Positions 31,111-42,166 of a stretch of DNA of 64,000 nucleotides are shown here, piece after piece. Origin of the DNA: Saururus chinensis (taxonomy: Eukaryota; Streptophyta; Magnoliopsida; Piperales; Saururaceae); the NCBI GenBank assembly GCA_035235625.1, contig CP141148.1, forward strand, positions 26,723,057-26,787,056, in the 5' to 3' direction. Both the position numbers and the translations under genes were made by a program. Position 1 is the stretch's first letter. The number at the start of each line of letters is the position of its first letter. The notes beneath the pieces are model-generated. The model made no database searches. It saw only the letters and a list, made by a program, of their open reading frames with translations, and had not been told where the DNA came from.

Positions 31111-31879
31111 CCGATGTATTATCGGTTTCTGTATAACTCCGATTGAATATTAGTATATACATATTTTATCGTATATGATTTTGTGATGCCTGATGTATGT
31201 AGTAGTCATTAGGCAAAACTACGTTTGGATCTAATCATATTGGAATAATATTGTGAATGTTATCCAATACGTACGTAGGCAACCAACGGTAAAGCAACGT
31301 TGGCCAAATCCAAATTAATTATAATAATAAGTTTAATTTTGATTTACAAGCGACGAACTTTGAAGCTTTGTTGTGTGTAAATGATTGTTACAACCTGAGT
31401 CTATGTACAGGGAAGCCTTGAAGCTCTGTAGTGCATAGATGAACGTTGTACCTCTCGCACACAGATGATGATTCCCTGTTTAAGAGATTTTGTGGGCCCT
31501 GACTCGGGTCAAGATGTTACACTTTGTGGTTGTGAGCTGGTATTTTTGACATAAGTAATAGAATTCTAGTGGTTGACATGATTTTAATGGAGTATTTGGG
31601 ATTTTGTCATTCTTAGTAGGAATTATGCTTCAAATATCTTCATTATTTATTATGGAAAGGTTTCTCTTGAATTTTATGACAAAAATATATTTTGAAATGG
31701 ATTCTTGAGTACTTGGTCTTAATTTTCTAATCATTAGCATGATCACCGACGTGTCAGTGGACACACCAGTGAGAGGAAGAGGATGAACAATACTCTGCAT
31801 GCATGTAGTAACAAGCATAGTATTTTGGTCATCTACAGTGGAGTTGATGCATAAGTGAAGCATCGATGAAAATGGTAGA

Positions 31880-32100
31880 TTTATAATCATTCCACTATTG
31901 ATAGGGGTTCGACATGTCGGTGAACTCATTGATGATAATCGATGAGGTAGCTGACATGTTGGTAAGGTTGTCAATGACATGTTTAGTTTACTACTGGTGG
32001 TGTTCGACATGGGGATGAACCTACCAATGGTTATCGATGTAGTGGCCAACATGTCGATCATGTCACCGATGGTCATCAACAAGGTAGCTAACCTGTAGAT
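31880..32100. repeat. Imperfect repeats of an ATCGATG(A/T)GGTAGC(C/T)(G/A)ACATGT unit
   Basis: Three to four diverged copies at roughly 45-110-bp spacing contain GACATGTCGGTGAAC/ACATGGGGATGAACC and GGTNATCGATG or GGTCATCAACAAGG followed by GTAGC. The repeats keep an open plus-strand frame in places, but no protein family is recognised. Confidence 0.45.
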
Positions 32101-33289
32101 AAGATCACCTAAAGTAATGCTGATATGTTTTTTCCAAGAAAGATTATAGCAATTATTAATGCTATGATTATTAAATCTGAAAATACATGATTTGAGACAT
32201 TTGATGATGTGATTAAAGTGTCAACTATGCACTAGTAAGTCAAAATTAATGAACGCTAAGTCATGTATATGAGACCTCTTGTTGTGACGAATGGGTACCC
32301 CAAAATAATGTATTAGGCATATAAGGTCAAGAGTTCCTTAGTGTCATATCTCCTCAAGTGAGTTATTAGCCACATAGACAAAAAAAGTTTAATATGAAAT
32401 AGGACTAAGGTCTTATGTCTCTCTATGGATGAGAGTTATGTAGATTCGCTTCCCTAGCCCAAGAGTTGTATTCAAATGGACTAGAGCATTAAAAGATGAC
32501 TAGTCTTGCGCAACACAATACATGAGGTTCTATGATCGTGGAAGTCAAAATCTCAATACTAGGGTCCATGAGCCTTAATGAGTCTTTACTTCATGACGTA
32601 AATAGGGTGAGGCAAGACTCTGAAGTACTGACATTGTGTCATGATGACCTAATATATAATAGAGTTGAGCTCCTAGATGAGGTCGTCATGTCTAAAGAAC
32701 CTTGAAATGAAATTGCTCTATTGGAAATGATTACTTACAAAAGTAAGGTATGCTTGATTATTTTTTATGTTGATTTCCTTAAGGTTTTATCAACAAGAAA
32801 TTCTCAGTATGTTGTCTGGAACTTCTACCTTTGTTTAGATTGTTATCTCTCTGAGTATTCTAATATACTCAACATCTTACATGGTGTAGGTTTCCAGATA
32901 TATGAGAAGGTCATGGATGTAGCCTGATTCTCCTCTAGCCCGACAAGACATTTCTTTTAGTTGGGTTTGTTTAGGCACAAGAGTGTGTCCTTTTAATTTC
33001 ATTAGCTTTAATATGGTCAATAGATAATTATGTAAATTATAGATCTTGTGATTATTCTAATATATTAGATACAAAGATTTATATTTAAAATTCCAGTATC
33101 ACAAGAATAAATTTGTGAAATGTGATGGATTCCCATGCCCCCAATTAATAATTTTGATGTGTTGGTTAAATGAATTAGTTCTACAATTTATACGAAGGAG
33201 ATGGAGTACAATTTTGAATTTGTTTCATACAAATGGAGATTTTGGTTTCCACAAAAAAATGTTTTAAAATTGGGGGCATGATAGCTGGC

Positions 33290-33462
33290 TATCACAACGG
33301 TCAATTGTTAGCTATCGAATGTCCCAATTGTTAACTATTGTAATGTCTAGTGTGGGAGACCACCTTCTTCCTTGGCTCTGTCAACTTTTTAATGATGTGT
33401 TAATTGTGATAGTCTACAATTGGGACATTCGATAGTTGATAGTTGGCAATCAATAGCTTTGT
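33290..33462. repeat. Inverted repeat, arms about 50 bp
   Basis: The left arm contains GCTATCGAATGTCCCAATTG and the right arm CAATTGGGACATTCGATAG, separated by roughly 70-80 bp. A transcript could fold into a hairpin. It lies immediately after the polypurine-like AATTGGGGGCA. Confidence 0.6.
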
Positions 33463-34329
33463 ATTTAAAATTTACTTTATTGTTTATTTTACCAATTTAT
33501 TTTGTTAAGATAGTTAGTTACAAATATTTAGGAAGATATTTTTACTCATAATGTTGTCAATAGCTATCGACCATTGACTGTGTCATGCCCTGGTACCCAT
33601 CCAACCCTAGCCGAACCCGGTCCAAGGGAAGGTCGAAGCACATGGGGGCGACAAAATTGGTTTAAAAGCGTTGCAGAAGTCTTAACCACTCTATGTGGGT
33701 GAATTACATACACGGAGTCGTGCACCTTTAATCCTTTATGCAAGAGAAATAAGGAAAAAATAAAAGTGGATAACATCTCTGAAATAAATCCTCAAACTTA
33801 ACTCACATACTTAATATCCTGAGCCTAAACACAGGGCTCAAATCAAAAAATCTTAGACATGTCTAAAGCATAAGATGCACACGAGTCTAAAACATAATCA
33901 TCCATATAATATGTTCTATAATCATAATAGCATAAATTAGAAGACAAAATAATGTCTAAAGACATCCATGCCTACTCCCATGCATATCCCGATCGTCCCT
34001 CATACAGGAGATCTTGGTTAACTGCATGTCATGCCATGCAACCCTAAAACAAAAAATAAAAAGAGGGGTGAGTAAAACTCAGTAAGGTTTGAAATTCAGT
34101 AACATTAATCAGAAAATAACTACGGCACATCAACATGGTAATTCATATCAACATTTCACATAATATCCCCATTTCTGAATTATTCCCTTACCATACCCTT
34201 ATTTACCCATAAGTAATTATCTTGCATACAAGTATCTCGTACATACTAATCATGACATGAATAATCACATTATGGCATAACATCCATCCTACATAAAAAG
34301 TGATTCTCACAGAATGCATAATCATCGCA

Positions 34330-34665
34330 TATAACCTGCATGAGAAGTGTCTCTACCACACATTCAGATCATGCATATCCATCACATAAACCTGCATGAG
34401 AAGTGTCTCTACCACACATTTAGATGATGCATATCCATCACATAAACCTGTATGAGAAGTGTCTCTACCACACATTTAGATCATGCATAAATATCACATC
34501 AACCTGCATGAGAATTGTCTCTATCACACATTTAAGATCATACATAAACATTACATAAACCTCCATGAGAAGTGTCTCTACCACACATTTCAGATCATGC
34601 ATAAACATTACCTATCAACCTACATATAAAGTGTCTCTAACACATATTTCAGAACCATACAAGTC
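34330..34665 (-). repeat. Internal satellite of the inverted LTR, six 55-59-bp copies
   Basis: AACCTGCATGAGAAGTGTCT with CTACCACACATTTAGATCAT recurs at 34341, 34397, 34452, 34508, 34565 and 34624. It is the reverse-complement counterpart of the array at 37600-37885 in the sister LTR. Confidence 0.8.
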
Positions 34666-35221
34666 GATAAAAACAACCCTACTTGATTGGCCAAAGCATA
34701 AGCAGTCTCTGCTCCGTCCTAACAATCCTCAACAGGAAAGTCTAGAGGAATTTCGTAGTTTGGGTAAATTCCCTAATAGGGAAAACTACCCCCTAGTAAG
34801 CCGGTGCACTCGGCTACACTAGTTTGGATTCTCAGAGTGGGTCCAGATGGTTTCAATAGTTTATCTCCTTATAGCATTGTTGCTCTTTTTAACCTGGGGA
34901 GGAAAACCCGTCCTCAAGGGACATAAAACCACATCTTTTTGGGCATCAAACCGAATCGATACGCCTTCAATCGATTAATCTAGCAAGCAATATCACATAA
35001 TTGCAACTAATCGATCAATATGGCTAATCTCGATAAAATATCATTCGTAAATCCATCTTATTATGCATGCAACATGGTATATATGTGAGCAATGACTACA
35101 TGAATTCTAATTCATGAAACGTGCTCCCTACTAGCCATATATGCATCATTTCTAATCATAAGCATCAACAATTACCATGATTACCCCCCCCCCCCCCACA
35201 TGTATGTGTACATGATAGAAT

Positions 35222-38200
35222 TGTAAGGACTCTCATTTCTAAACCGGTTTTTGTTTCTTTTAATCATCGGTTATGGCATGGTTAACTCATTTTCTTATTA
35301 ATTCGGTAGTTTTGTAAATAAATGGTGTTTATGATGGTTTTAATCAAAATCAACTTTTTAATTAGTGGTTTTAAATGATTTTGAATCAAATGTGAATTTT
35401 TGGGATTTTTGAATTTTTACTATTTTTTCAAAAATTAGGGTTTGGCGGGCCCCCCGTAGGCCCCACCGTCGAAATTTGGGTTTTTATGTCAAATTAACCC
35501 AAACATCAACACATGCCCTTACAAAAATTTTCATAATTTTTTCAGATTTTATTAGTGCTTAAATAACTAAATTACCCATTTTTAGCCTATTTTTCTATTC
35601 ATACCCCACAATTTACCCATACACACCCCAAAACACACTATAAAAGGTAAAACCTGAGCTATTTCCATTTTGGGAATTGGCTAAGAAGGAGAGGTCAGGC
35701 CAAATCCCCAATTAGGCCCAGATTAGAAGGTGTTTAAGGTAAGTCCCTTCTAATTAAGCACTAAATCCTAGCTTTCCTCTTAATTCCTTCTAGATCTATC
35801 ATTTTTCTTTTTGTTTTGATTCATTTTTAAACATCAAAACTACTTATTTTCATCTTTACTTCAAACCCTAGCTCTAAAAATCCAATTTTTATGTTCAACA
35901 AATCCTAAATCTAAGTTTTTAACTAGGGTTTTCTATATTAAATCGATTTTAATGGAGTTTAATTCAAACTCTATGTTTTTGTAAGGTTTTCAAGAAGGAT
36001 GACTGTCAAATCCAAGCCTAATCAAGGGATAAAGTAATGGATTTTCGAGATTTCAGTTTTTCTATAGTAAAACTCTTAATTTTGTGGTTTATTTTGAATG
36101 GACTTACTTGAGTTGCTTTAATGGCATGATTAGTAAATTGTAATCTTTAATCCCGATTTCATAGAGTTTTGTCTTGTTAGATGGCGATTTTGAGTTTTAT
36201 CAATAGAATTTCGGTTTGAAAATTCGAAAGGAAGAAGAAGGTCAATTCTGCCTTGTTGGCGTTCGAACGGCCCTCCTAGGTGTTCGAACGACAACACTGT
36301 TAATTCGACAGATTTCCTATTTAGCCGATCGAACGGCCCTCCTGGGCATTCGAACGGCTACACAACAGATTTTGTATTATTTGCATGATGTTTATTTCGA
36401 TGATTCTACTTTAATATGTCAATTTCATATGAATGTGGAGTGTTTTGAGCTATAGTATACTACTGGAAAGGCATACCATTGAGGTTACGAAGTTGAGGTA
36501 TATATTTAGAGTTATGTGGAATGACTTATGGTTGGAGGTATGATGTTGGTATTGCCATCTTGAAGTTATGAATGATTGATTCTCTATGGTTAAGTATATT
36601 TTCAGTAGAGCTACAGCCTACTAACGGACTGATATGTCATGTTAGGATGTGGTTAATTGATGTGTGAATGTTAGTGAACGTCATGGCTTAAGGATGAAAT
36701 GAATGATCTTATATGTGTTTAGCTTGTGGTTGAGCTTTAATTTGAGTTATGATTTCAATGATTCTTCTCCTATGATTTCCGCTGGAATTCATGATTAGAT
36801 GTTAATTCACATGTGTAGTGTGGTAGTGAGTTAATTTCAAGCATGTTAATATGCATTGAGTGAAGTGCTTCTATTAGGTGTACACACACATGTGGGGATT
36901 AATGATGATGTTGAAGCTTGATATTATAATTACGAATGATGCATTAGGGGCTGATGAGAGCACTAATCATGAATTAGGATTCATGTATGCCTTGCCCATG
37001 TATGTACCATGTTGCATGCATCATAAAAATGGATTTCCAATTGAGGCTTTATCAAGGTTAATCGAATTTGATCGATTGGATGCAATGTGGTGAAATTGCG
37101 TGCTAGATTGATCGGTCGTGGCTTAATCGAAACTTGATTGGTCCAAAAGGACATGTTTTGATTTGAGTTCCTGTGTGGAACAAGTGCACTCCTCGGGTTG
37201 AGTCTAGAGAAATGGAATTATGTGGGGACGAGTTGTGTACTTGTCTTGCGGATTTGAGATTATTATTATGAGTATCATTTGGACCCTGAGAATCCAGTGT
37301 GGTATGTCGTGTGCACCCTCTACCACGTGTTCTAGGGTTCCTTGTGTGGGAATTCGGGCTCTCCCCTCCGCAGGAGATGTCCCTGGGCGAACACCCCTGC
37401 TCTAGATTCTCTGTGTGAGAATGGGACATCCTTGGCCAGGATCGTCCAGGGCGAGCAGTCTTAGGGATTGACAACCCCAAACTTTTTAAATTCTTGTGTA
37501 GAATTTTGGACCATGACACGCCTTCGTGGCCTTGTCTGTGTTCCCATCTGTGTGACACTAAATTGTGATTACTCCTTGATGGAGGTGGATATGATGTGAT
37601 GCATGATTTGATATGTATGTTAGAGATACATTTCATGCAGGTTGATATGATGTGATGCATGGTTGGATATGTATGTTAGAGATACATTTCATGCAGGTTG
37701 ATAGGATGTTGAGGCATGATTTGATATGTATGTTAGAGATACATTTCATGCAGGTTGATATGATGTGATGCATGGTTGGATATGTACATTAGAAATACAT
37801 TTCATGCAGGTTGATATGATGTTGAGGCATGATTTGATATGTATGTTAGAGATACATTTCATGCAGGTTGATATGATGAGAATGACCCTATGTGGATTAT
37901 ACACTATGATGCAGGTTTAGGTGATGTGTCTGTGTGATCAGAAAATGTTACATCTTGTCAATCTTTGATTTGAATGATTATATTGTTATGCTGTCGTATT
38001 GCCGATGCTTATAGTATATTAGAAAACCATTGCTGAGTTTGTTTAAACTCACCCCTCTTTATTGTATTTTGCTTTGGGGCTACGTGGCGCGACACGCAGA
38101 CAGACAGGATCTCCTCTTTGAGGAAAGATCGGAGACGAGTTGGATGTGACCGTGGAGACTCTTATGTGACTTATTTTCCTTGGTTTATGCTTTATGTTTA

Positions 38201-38523
38201 GAACCTTTGTGTATGGTTCTCTGTTGAATTTATGTTACTTTATACAGTTGTGTTGTCTAAGACCTATTTTAGGGCCAGAGTGGGCTATGGTTGACTAAGC
38301 ATGTGGGTTTGAGACTAGTCATTTATTTTTGAGTTAAGTGACTCTCTTTCTTTTCTACTTATTTACTCTTGCTCAAAGTGGTGTGCATACTCCGTAATTC
38401 TGTTAGATCACCCGTAATTAGGGTTAAGTCTTCCGCTAAACCGTATCTCAATTCCCCTCGTTGTGCTTTTGACCGGCCCTTGGACTGGGTTCGGCTTGGG
38501 TTAGGCAGCGCGGGGGCGTGGCA
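35222..38523 (+). mobile_element. 5' LTR (3,302 bp) of a truncated Tekay/Del-like gypsy element
   Basis: It begins TGTAAGGACTC and ends GGGGGCGTGGCA, followed after 7 bp by a primer-binding site. TATAAAA is at 35639-35645, about 417 bp into the LTR, in the expected position for the promoter. Four CGTTCGAACGG-like palindromes occur at 36255-36355 and a 56-bp satellite at 37600-37885. The left flank is AGAAT, but no matching duplication exists on the right, because the element is truncated. Confidence 0.78.
37600..37885 (+). repeat. Internal satellite of the plus LTR, five 56-57-bp copies
   Basis: TTTCATGCAGGTTGATATGA occurs at about 37630, 37687, 37744, 37800 and 37857, alternating with GATGTGATGCATGG and TGTTGAGGCATGA variants. 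The alternation suggests a dimeric 113-bp higher-order unit. Confidence 0.8.
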
Positions 38524-38530
38524 AAGTTTT

Positions 38531-38542
38531 TGGTATCGGAGC
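38531..38542 (+). other. Primer-binding site (tRNA-iMet type)
   Basis: TGGTATCGGAGC differs at one base from TGGTATCAGAGC, the common plant LTR-retrotransposon site for initiator methionine tRNA. It sits 7 bp after the LTR end. Confidence 0.75.
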
Positions 38543-38671
38543 ACATCTTTGTCCAAGAGTAAATAAGGTTTGATTGACAAGTCTTGCTTGCTTGTTTGTG
38601 TGTTTTCTGATTGTTTGATTATGTGGTTTCAGGTTATTAGGCTGTATGATTAATGTCTAGTTGTTGTGTAG

Positions 38672-39975
38672 ATGGCTGGCCCTAATCATGCAGGCGCTAA
38701 TAACCATCGCGGTGCTCGAGACCTGAGAGTGGACGATGTGTTGACCGCCATTGAGGGGTTGACATAGGTGGTCCAGGCTAAGCATGCGAGTGGTAGTAGC
38801 TCTGAGTCTCTCTCACTCGAGGGATTCAAGAAGCTTAACCCCCTGGCTTCAAGGGTGGTTTGGATACCTCTGTGGCGGATAATTGGAGGCTTCATATGGA
38901 GAAGATTTTTAGTGTTCGTCGTTGCCTTGATGAGGAGAAGACTCGTCTCACAGTCTTCACGTTCGAGGGCGAGGCCCAGAGGTGGTGGCTATTGATGGAA
39001 CGTCAGAGATTCCATGGCCAAGTGGACATTCCTTGGGAGGAGTTCTTGTCAGCCTTTAACGACAAGTACTTCCCTCTTCATGTCCGAGAGGAGAAGAAGG
39101 AGTTTCTCAGCCTGCAGCAGGGTTCTATGACGGTCTTGGCTTATGAGACCCGTTTTGTGGAGATTGAGAGCTTAGCTCCTCACTTCTTCAGCGATAAGTA
39201 TGAGCAAGCACGTAAGTTTGAGGATGGTCTGAAGCCTTTCATCAAAGGCCGAGTCGTGCCCTTCAGGCACAAGACCCTTGCTGAGGTACTTCAGACGACC
39301 ATTGTGGTGGAGCGAGATTCTGATGAGTATATCCGGAGGAGAGGGCAACAACAGCAGCAGCCTAAGAGGCCGAGGGCGGAGGATAGCCGTAACCGCCGGG
39401 ATCATAAGCGACGAGATACCCGTCATGCCAGGCATAACACCCAGCAGGTGCAGCAGGACCCTCATGACTACCGTGATAGTGTGACTTGTTTTGATTGCCG
39501 ACAGAAGGGGCATTATGCTAATGAGTGTCCCCAGAGGTCTAGCCGTGCTCAGAGACGTGCACTGATGACACCTAACTCTGGTCCCAGGCAGCCGGGAGCA
39601 CCACTGGCGAGAGCACCTACTGGGCAACCTGATGGCAAGGGGAAGAAGCCGGCTCATGATGAAAGAGTCTTTGCTATTTCAGCACAGGAGGCGGCTAACT
39701 CTTCCGGTGTGGTGGAAGGTATGATTCTCATTGCCTCCCACTATGCTAGAGTGTTATTTGATACTGGTTCCTCTCATTCTTTTGTCTCCTCTCTTTTTGC
39801 TCATGAGTTGAATGCTTGTTATAAGTTGTTGCATGTCCCTTTGCGTGTGTCTACACCTTCATCCTCTCTTCGAGCGGAAAAGTATATTGAGATGATTCCT
39901 ATGGAGATCGATGGACATGTTCTACATATGGATCTGATTATATTGTCGATAATCACATTATATAAAAACATATAA
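38672..39975 (+). pseudogene. Gypsy (Tekay/Del-like) gag-protease, truncated
   Basis: The ATG at 38672 opens a gag N-terminus (MAGPNHAGANN) that meets a stop near 38765 and a frameshift near 38855. From 38860 a long open frame runs to 39975. It contains the gag capsid region (VADNWRLHMEKIFSV ... EGEAQRWWLLM ... FNDKYFPLHVREEKKEFLSL), a poly-Gln/Arg stretch, an intact CCHC zinc knuckle (CFDCRQKGHYANEC) and the aspartic protease active site VLFDTGSSHSFV. Homology stops at about 39945 and the last dozen codons come from the inverted LTR next to it. Reverse transcriptase, RNase H, integrase and the 3' LTR are absent. It is a truncated chromovirus-like copy. Confidence 0.85.
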
Positions 39976-41387
39976 GTCCATTCTCATGTTATAATCTTCC
40001 TGGAATCATGCTTAAAACAAAAGGAATCATTCAATCATGGATTCAAGATATGCAATCATAACATGTTTAGCCAACAACATGAAATTTTACATAATACTTA
40101 AATATTTTTCATAATTTCCAACATCAATGTCATGCCCTTCCAGTAGCTCATTCTAGCATAAATTACTCAGCATGAACATAAGAAATTGTATTTAGGAGTA
40201 AAAATTGAAATGGACAAAATAGCAAAAATCCCCCAATATGCTGTGTTGGCGTTCAAATGCCCTACACGGGCCGTTCGATCGGCTTGTATGGCTGTTCGAT
40301 CGCCATAATGAAAGTTTCTAGTTCATCTTCCCCACTTCAAATCCAAAACCGAACCTTCACAAAATCATCTTAAACTACCAAATCACACTCTCAAACATTG
40401 TAATAATCCAATCCATGCTTAATAAACAGTAGATCTAGCCATTAACAATAAAAAACACAAAGAAATTATAAGAAAGATTAGACATTCCTAAAATCAACAT
40501 TAAAGCTTACATTCATGGAAACCCATTTCAAACCCTATCAAAACTCAAATATGAAATCACAGTCACATTTAGGATGAAAACACTTACCTTTAACAAGCTT
40601 CTTGACTCAAAATAGCTCCTCCAAGACCTTCCAATCCTACCCAACATATGGTTTTTATTAATACATTCATAAATCCGATTTAAAACACCTAAATCCCTTG
40701 AAAAATCCTAAATCTAGGGTTTAGCTAGTTAAAAAATAAAATTCCTTTCATATGGGTTTGAAATAGAGGTTCAAATTAGTAGCTTTTTGGGTAGAAAACT
40801 AGATTAAACCTTGTCAAAAGAAGAGATGTGGAAGATTTAAGAAAAACCTTAAGAGTATAATGAAATATTAAGCAAATCTATACCTTAATCTCTTTTCTCT
40901 TTTTTGAAAATGGGATTAGGCTCCTGGTCTCAGCCATTTCCTAGTTGGGAAAGTGGTTGTTCCATTCTTTTAATAGTAAAGGTTGGGGTAAACCTAATGA
41001 ATTTGTGGGGTACAAATAAGATTTACTACTAAAAATGGAAAACTTACTTATTTTAAACCAAATTGAAGTCTAAAAATTTTAAAATAATTATTTTGTCTTA
41101 GGATGTTGTTAGGGTTATTTGGGACTAGTAATCCCAATTTTGCACGCAGGGCCCACGGTGGGTCCCGCCCCCTAACTTTTCATGAAAAACAGTGAAAATT
41201 CCAAAAATTTTAAATGACTTAAATTAACTTAAAAACCATAAATGTGAAGAAAATTTTGGCTAAAACATTTGTTAAACACTTTAATTTCGAAAATAGTCTA
41301 AAACCGATCAAAATTAACATTAAACCACACAATAACAATTAAGTAAAATTAAATCAACCAATTCAACTTTAGGGATCTTACATACTG

Positions 41388-42166
41388 TCAATACGAGGTT
41401 TTGCGCAGCGTTAGAAAAAACTCAGATTCAAGTAAAAATAAATCTCACTCTTAGTTTTGAGTATTTTGACATGTTTAGGGGTTCATTTTTTAAAATTTGA
41501 TCTTGTAGAAAAGAAAAATAAATTCTTAATAGCTCCACCGGCTAGTTTGTCACTGGTCTTGTGAAATTCTAGGAGGAAGAAGAAGAGGCGACATAGGAGG
41601 AAAAGGGGAGGAAGAGGAGGAGAGAAGGAGGAGGCAATAGAGGAGGAGGTGAAGATGAATTCAAATAAAGTAGAGTCGGTAGCAAAGATGACAAAGTTGG
41701 TGGTGGAGTTGATGGTGAATGTGAGAACAGTTAAGTTTTACTATTTACTATTTGCTTTATTGTATGATGGTTTGGTTTGGTAATGAATTTTTGCAGTCTT
41801 TTTTAAAATTTAGTTACAAAAACATTAGTGCCAAATTTAAACCACCTAGTTACCACACTAATTGTTATAAATTCCATGTATTAAGGAAGTTAGCCCTACT
41901 CTAGAACCCATGTCTATCCACGTCATCATGCTAAACCTCTTGGACCGCTGACTTTAACTTGACATCTTACATGGGCTTGGGCTTTGTCTTACTCATTCCA
42001 AGACCATTTTCCTAAATGGGTTCATTTATTCTTTTGTTGGGTCCATTTCAAGCCCACTTACTTACCCATAGTATAAATACTTACATTGGTCATTCCTTCT
42101 ATTTGGGGTGGGCTGAGATTTTTAAAGGGTTTAGAGTGTTCTATCCCCTCTCAAGAAGCAAAGGCT
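41388..42166 (+). mobile_element. 5' part of a third gypsy-type LTR (interrupted)
   Basis: Purine-rich sequence at 41570-41650 is followed by LTR-like sequence with a TATA box (GTATAAATAC at about 42070). The continuation is at 45905-48092, and the 3.7-kb solo LTR at 42172-45899 has inserted between them. The exact 5' terminus was not found; a TGTTATAAATTCC at about 41866 is one candidate. Confidence 0.5.

Larger units (their letters stand above)
29448..31521 (+). mobile_element. Solo LTR (2,074 bp), gypsy/Tekay-like, CTTTG duplication
   Basis: It begins TGTAATACCC and ends GACTCGGGTCAAGATGTTACA-like text ending in TTACA, both familiar termini of long gypsy LTRs. It is flanked by perfect CTTTG at 29443-29447 and 31522-31526. 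A TATTTATA box is at about 29946. Internal repeats include a 180-bp-period duplication and a CTCTAGGGYAGAGC array. No PBS or internal region follows, so it is a solo LTR left by recombination between the two LTRs of an element. Confidence 0.83.
31527..33575. other. Region between two LTRs; no intact gene
   Basis: Starting right after the CTTTG duplication, this stretch holds imperfect ATGTCGGTGA...ATCGATGAGGTAGC repeats at 31880-32100. It then has non-coding AT-rich sequence, a purine run AAAATTGGGGGCA at about 33270 that looks like a copia polypurine tract, and an inverted repeat at 33290-33460. A 150-codon open frame on the minus strand (31630-32082) is a by-product of the repeat and shows no domain. 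Confidence 0.45.
33581..41382 (-). mobile_element. Minus-oriented gypsy LTR split by a nested element
   Basis: The left piece (33581 to about 35221) starts TGTCATGCCC, the reverse complement of an LTR 3' end, and the right piece (about 39946-41382) ends GGGATCTTACA, the reverse complement of an LTR 5' end (TGTAAGATCCC). Aligned by eye to the plus-oriented LTR at 35222-38523, they cover its 3' and 5' parts respectively. Together they form a nearly complete inverted copy of about 3.1 kb. Flanks GACTG (33576-33580) and TACTG (41383-41387) match at 4 of 5 bases. I infer a solo LTR that later received a related element in the opposite orientation. Confidence 0.72.

Noticed and set aside
31630..32082. 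150-codon Met/Thr/Ser-rich minus-strand frame
   Set aside because: It coincides with imperfect DNA repeats and shows no family motif; the repeat explains the openness.
37103..37660. 185-codon minus-strand frame
   Set aside because: It lies antisense inside a retrotransposon LTR next to the 56-bp satellite; composition is low-complexity with no recognised domain.
34330..37885. Regular 56-bp repeats resembling a CRISPR array
   Set aside because: The units are contiguous with no unique spacers, lie inside LTRs of a plant genome, and occur in both LTR copies.
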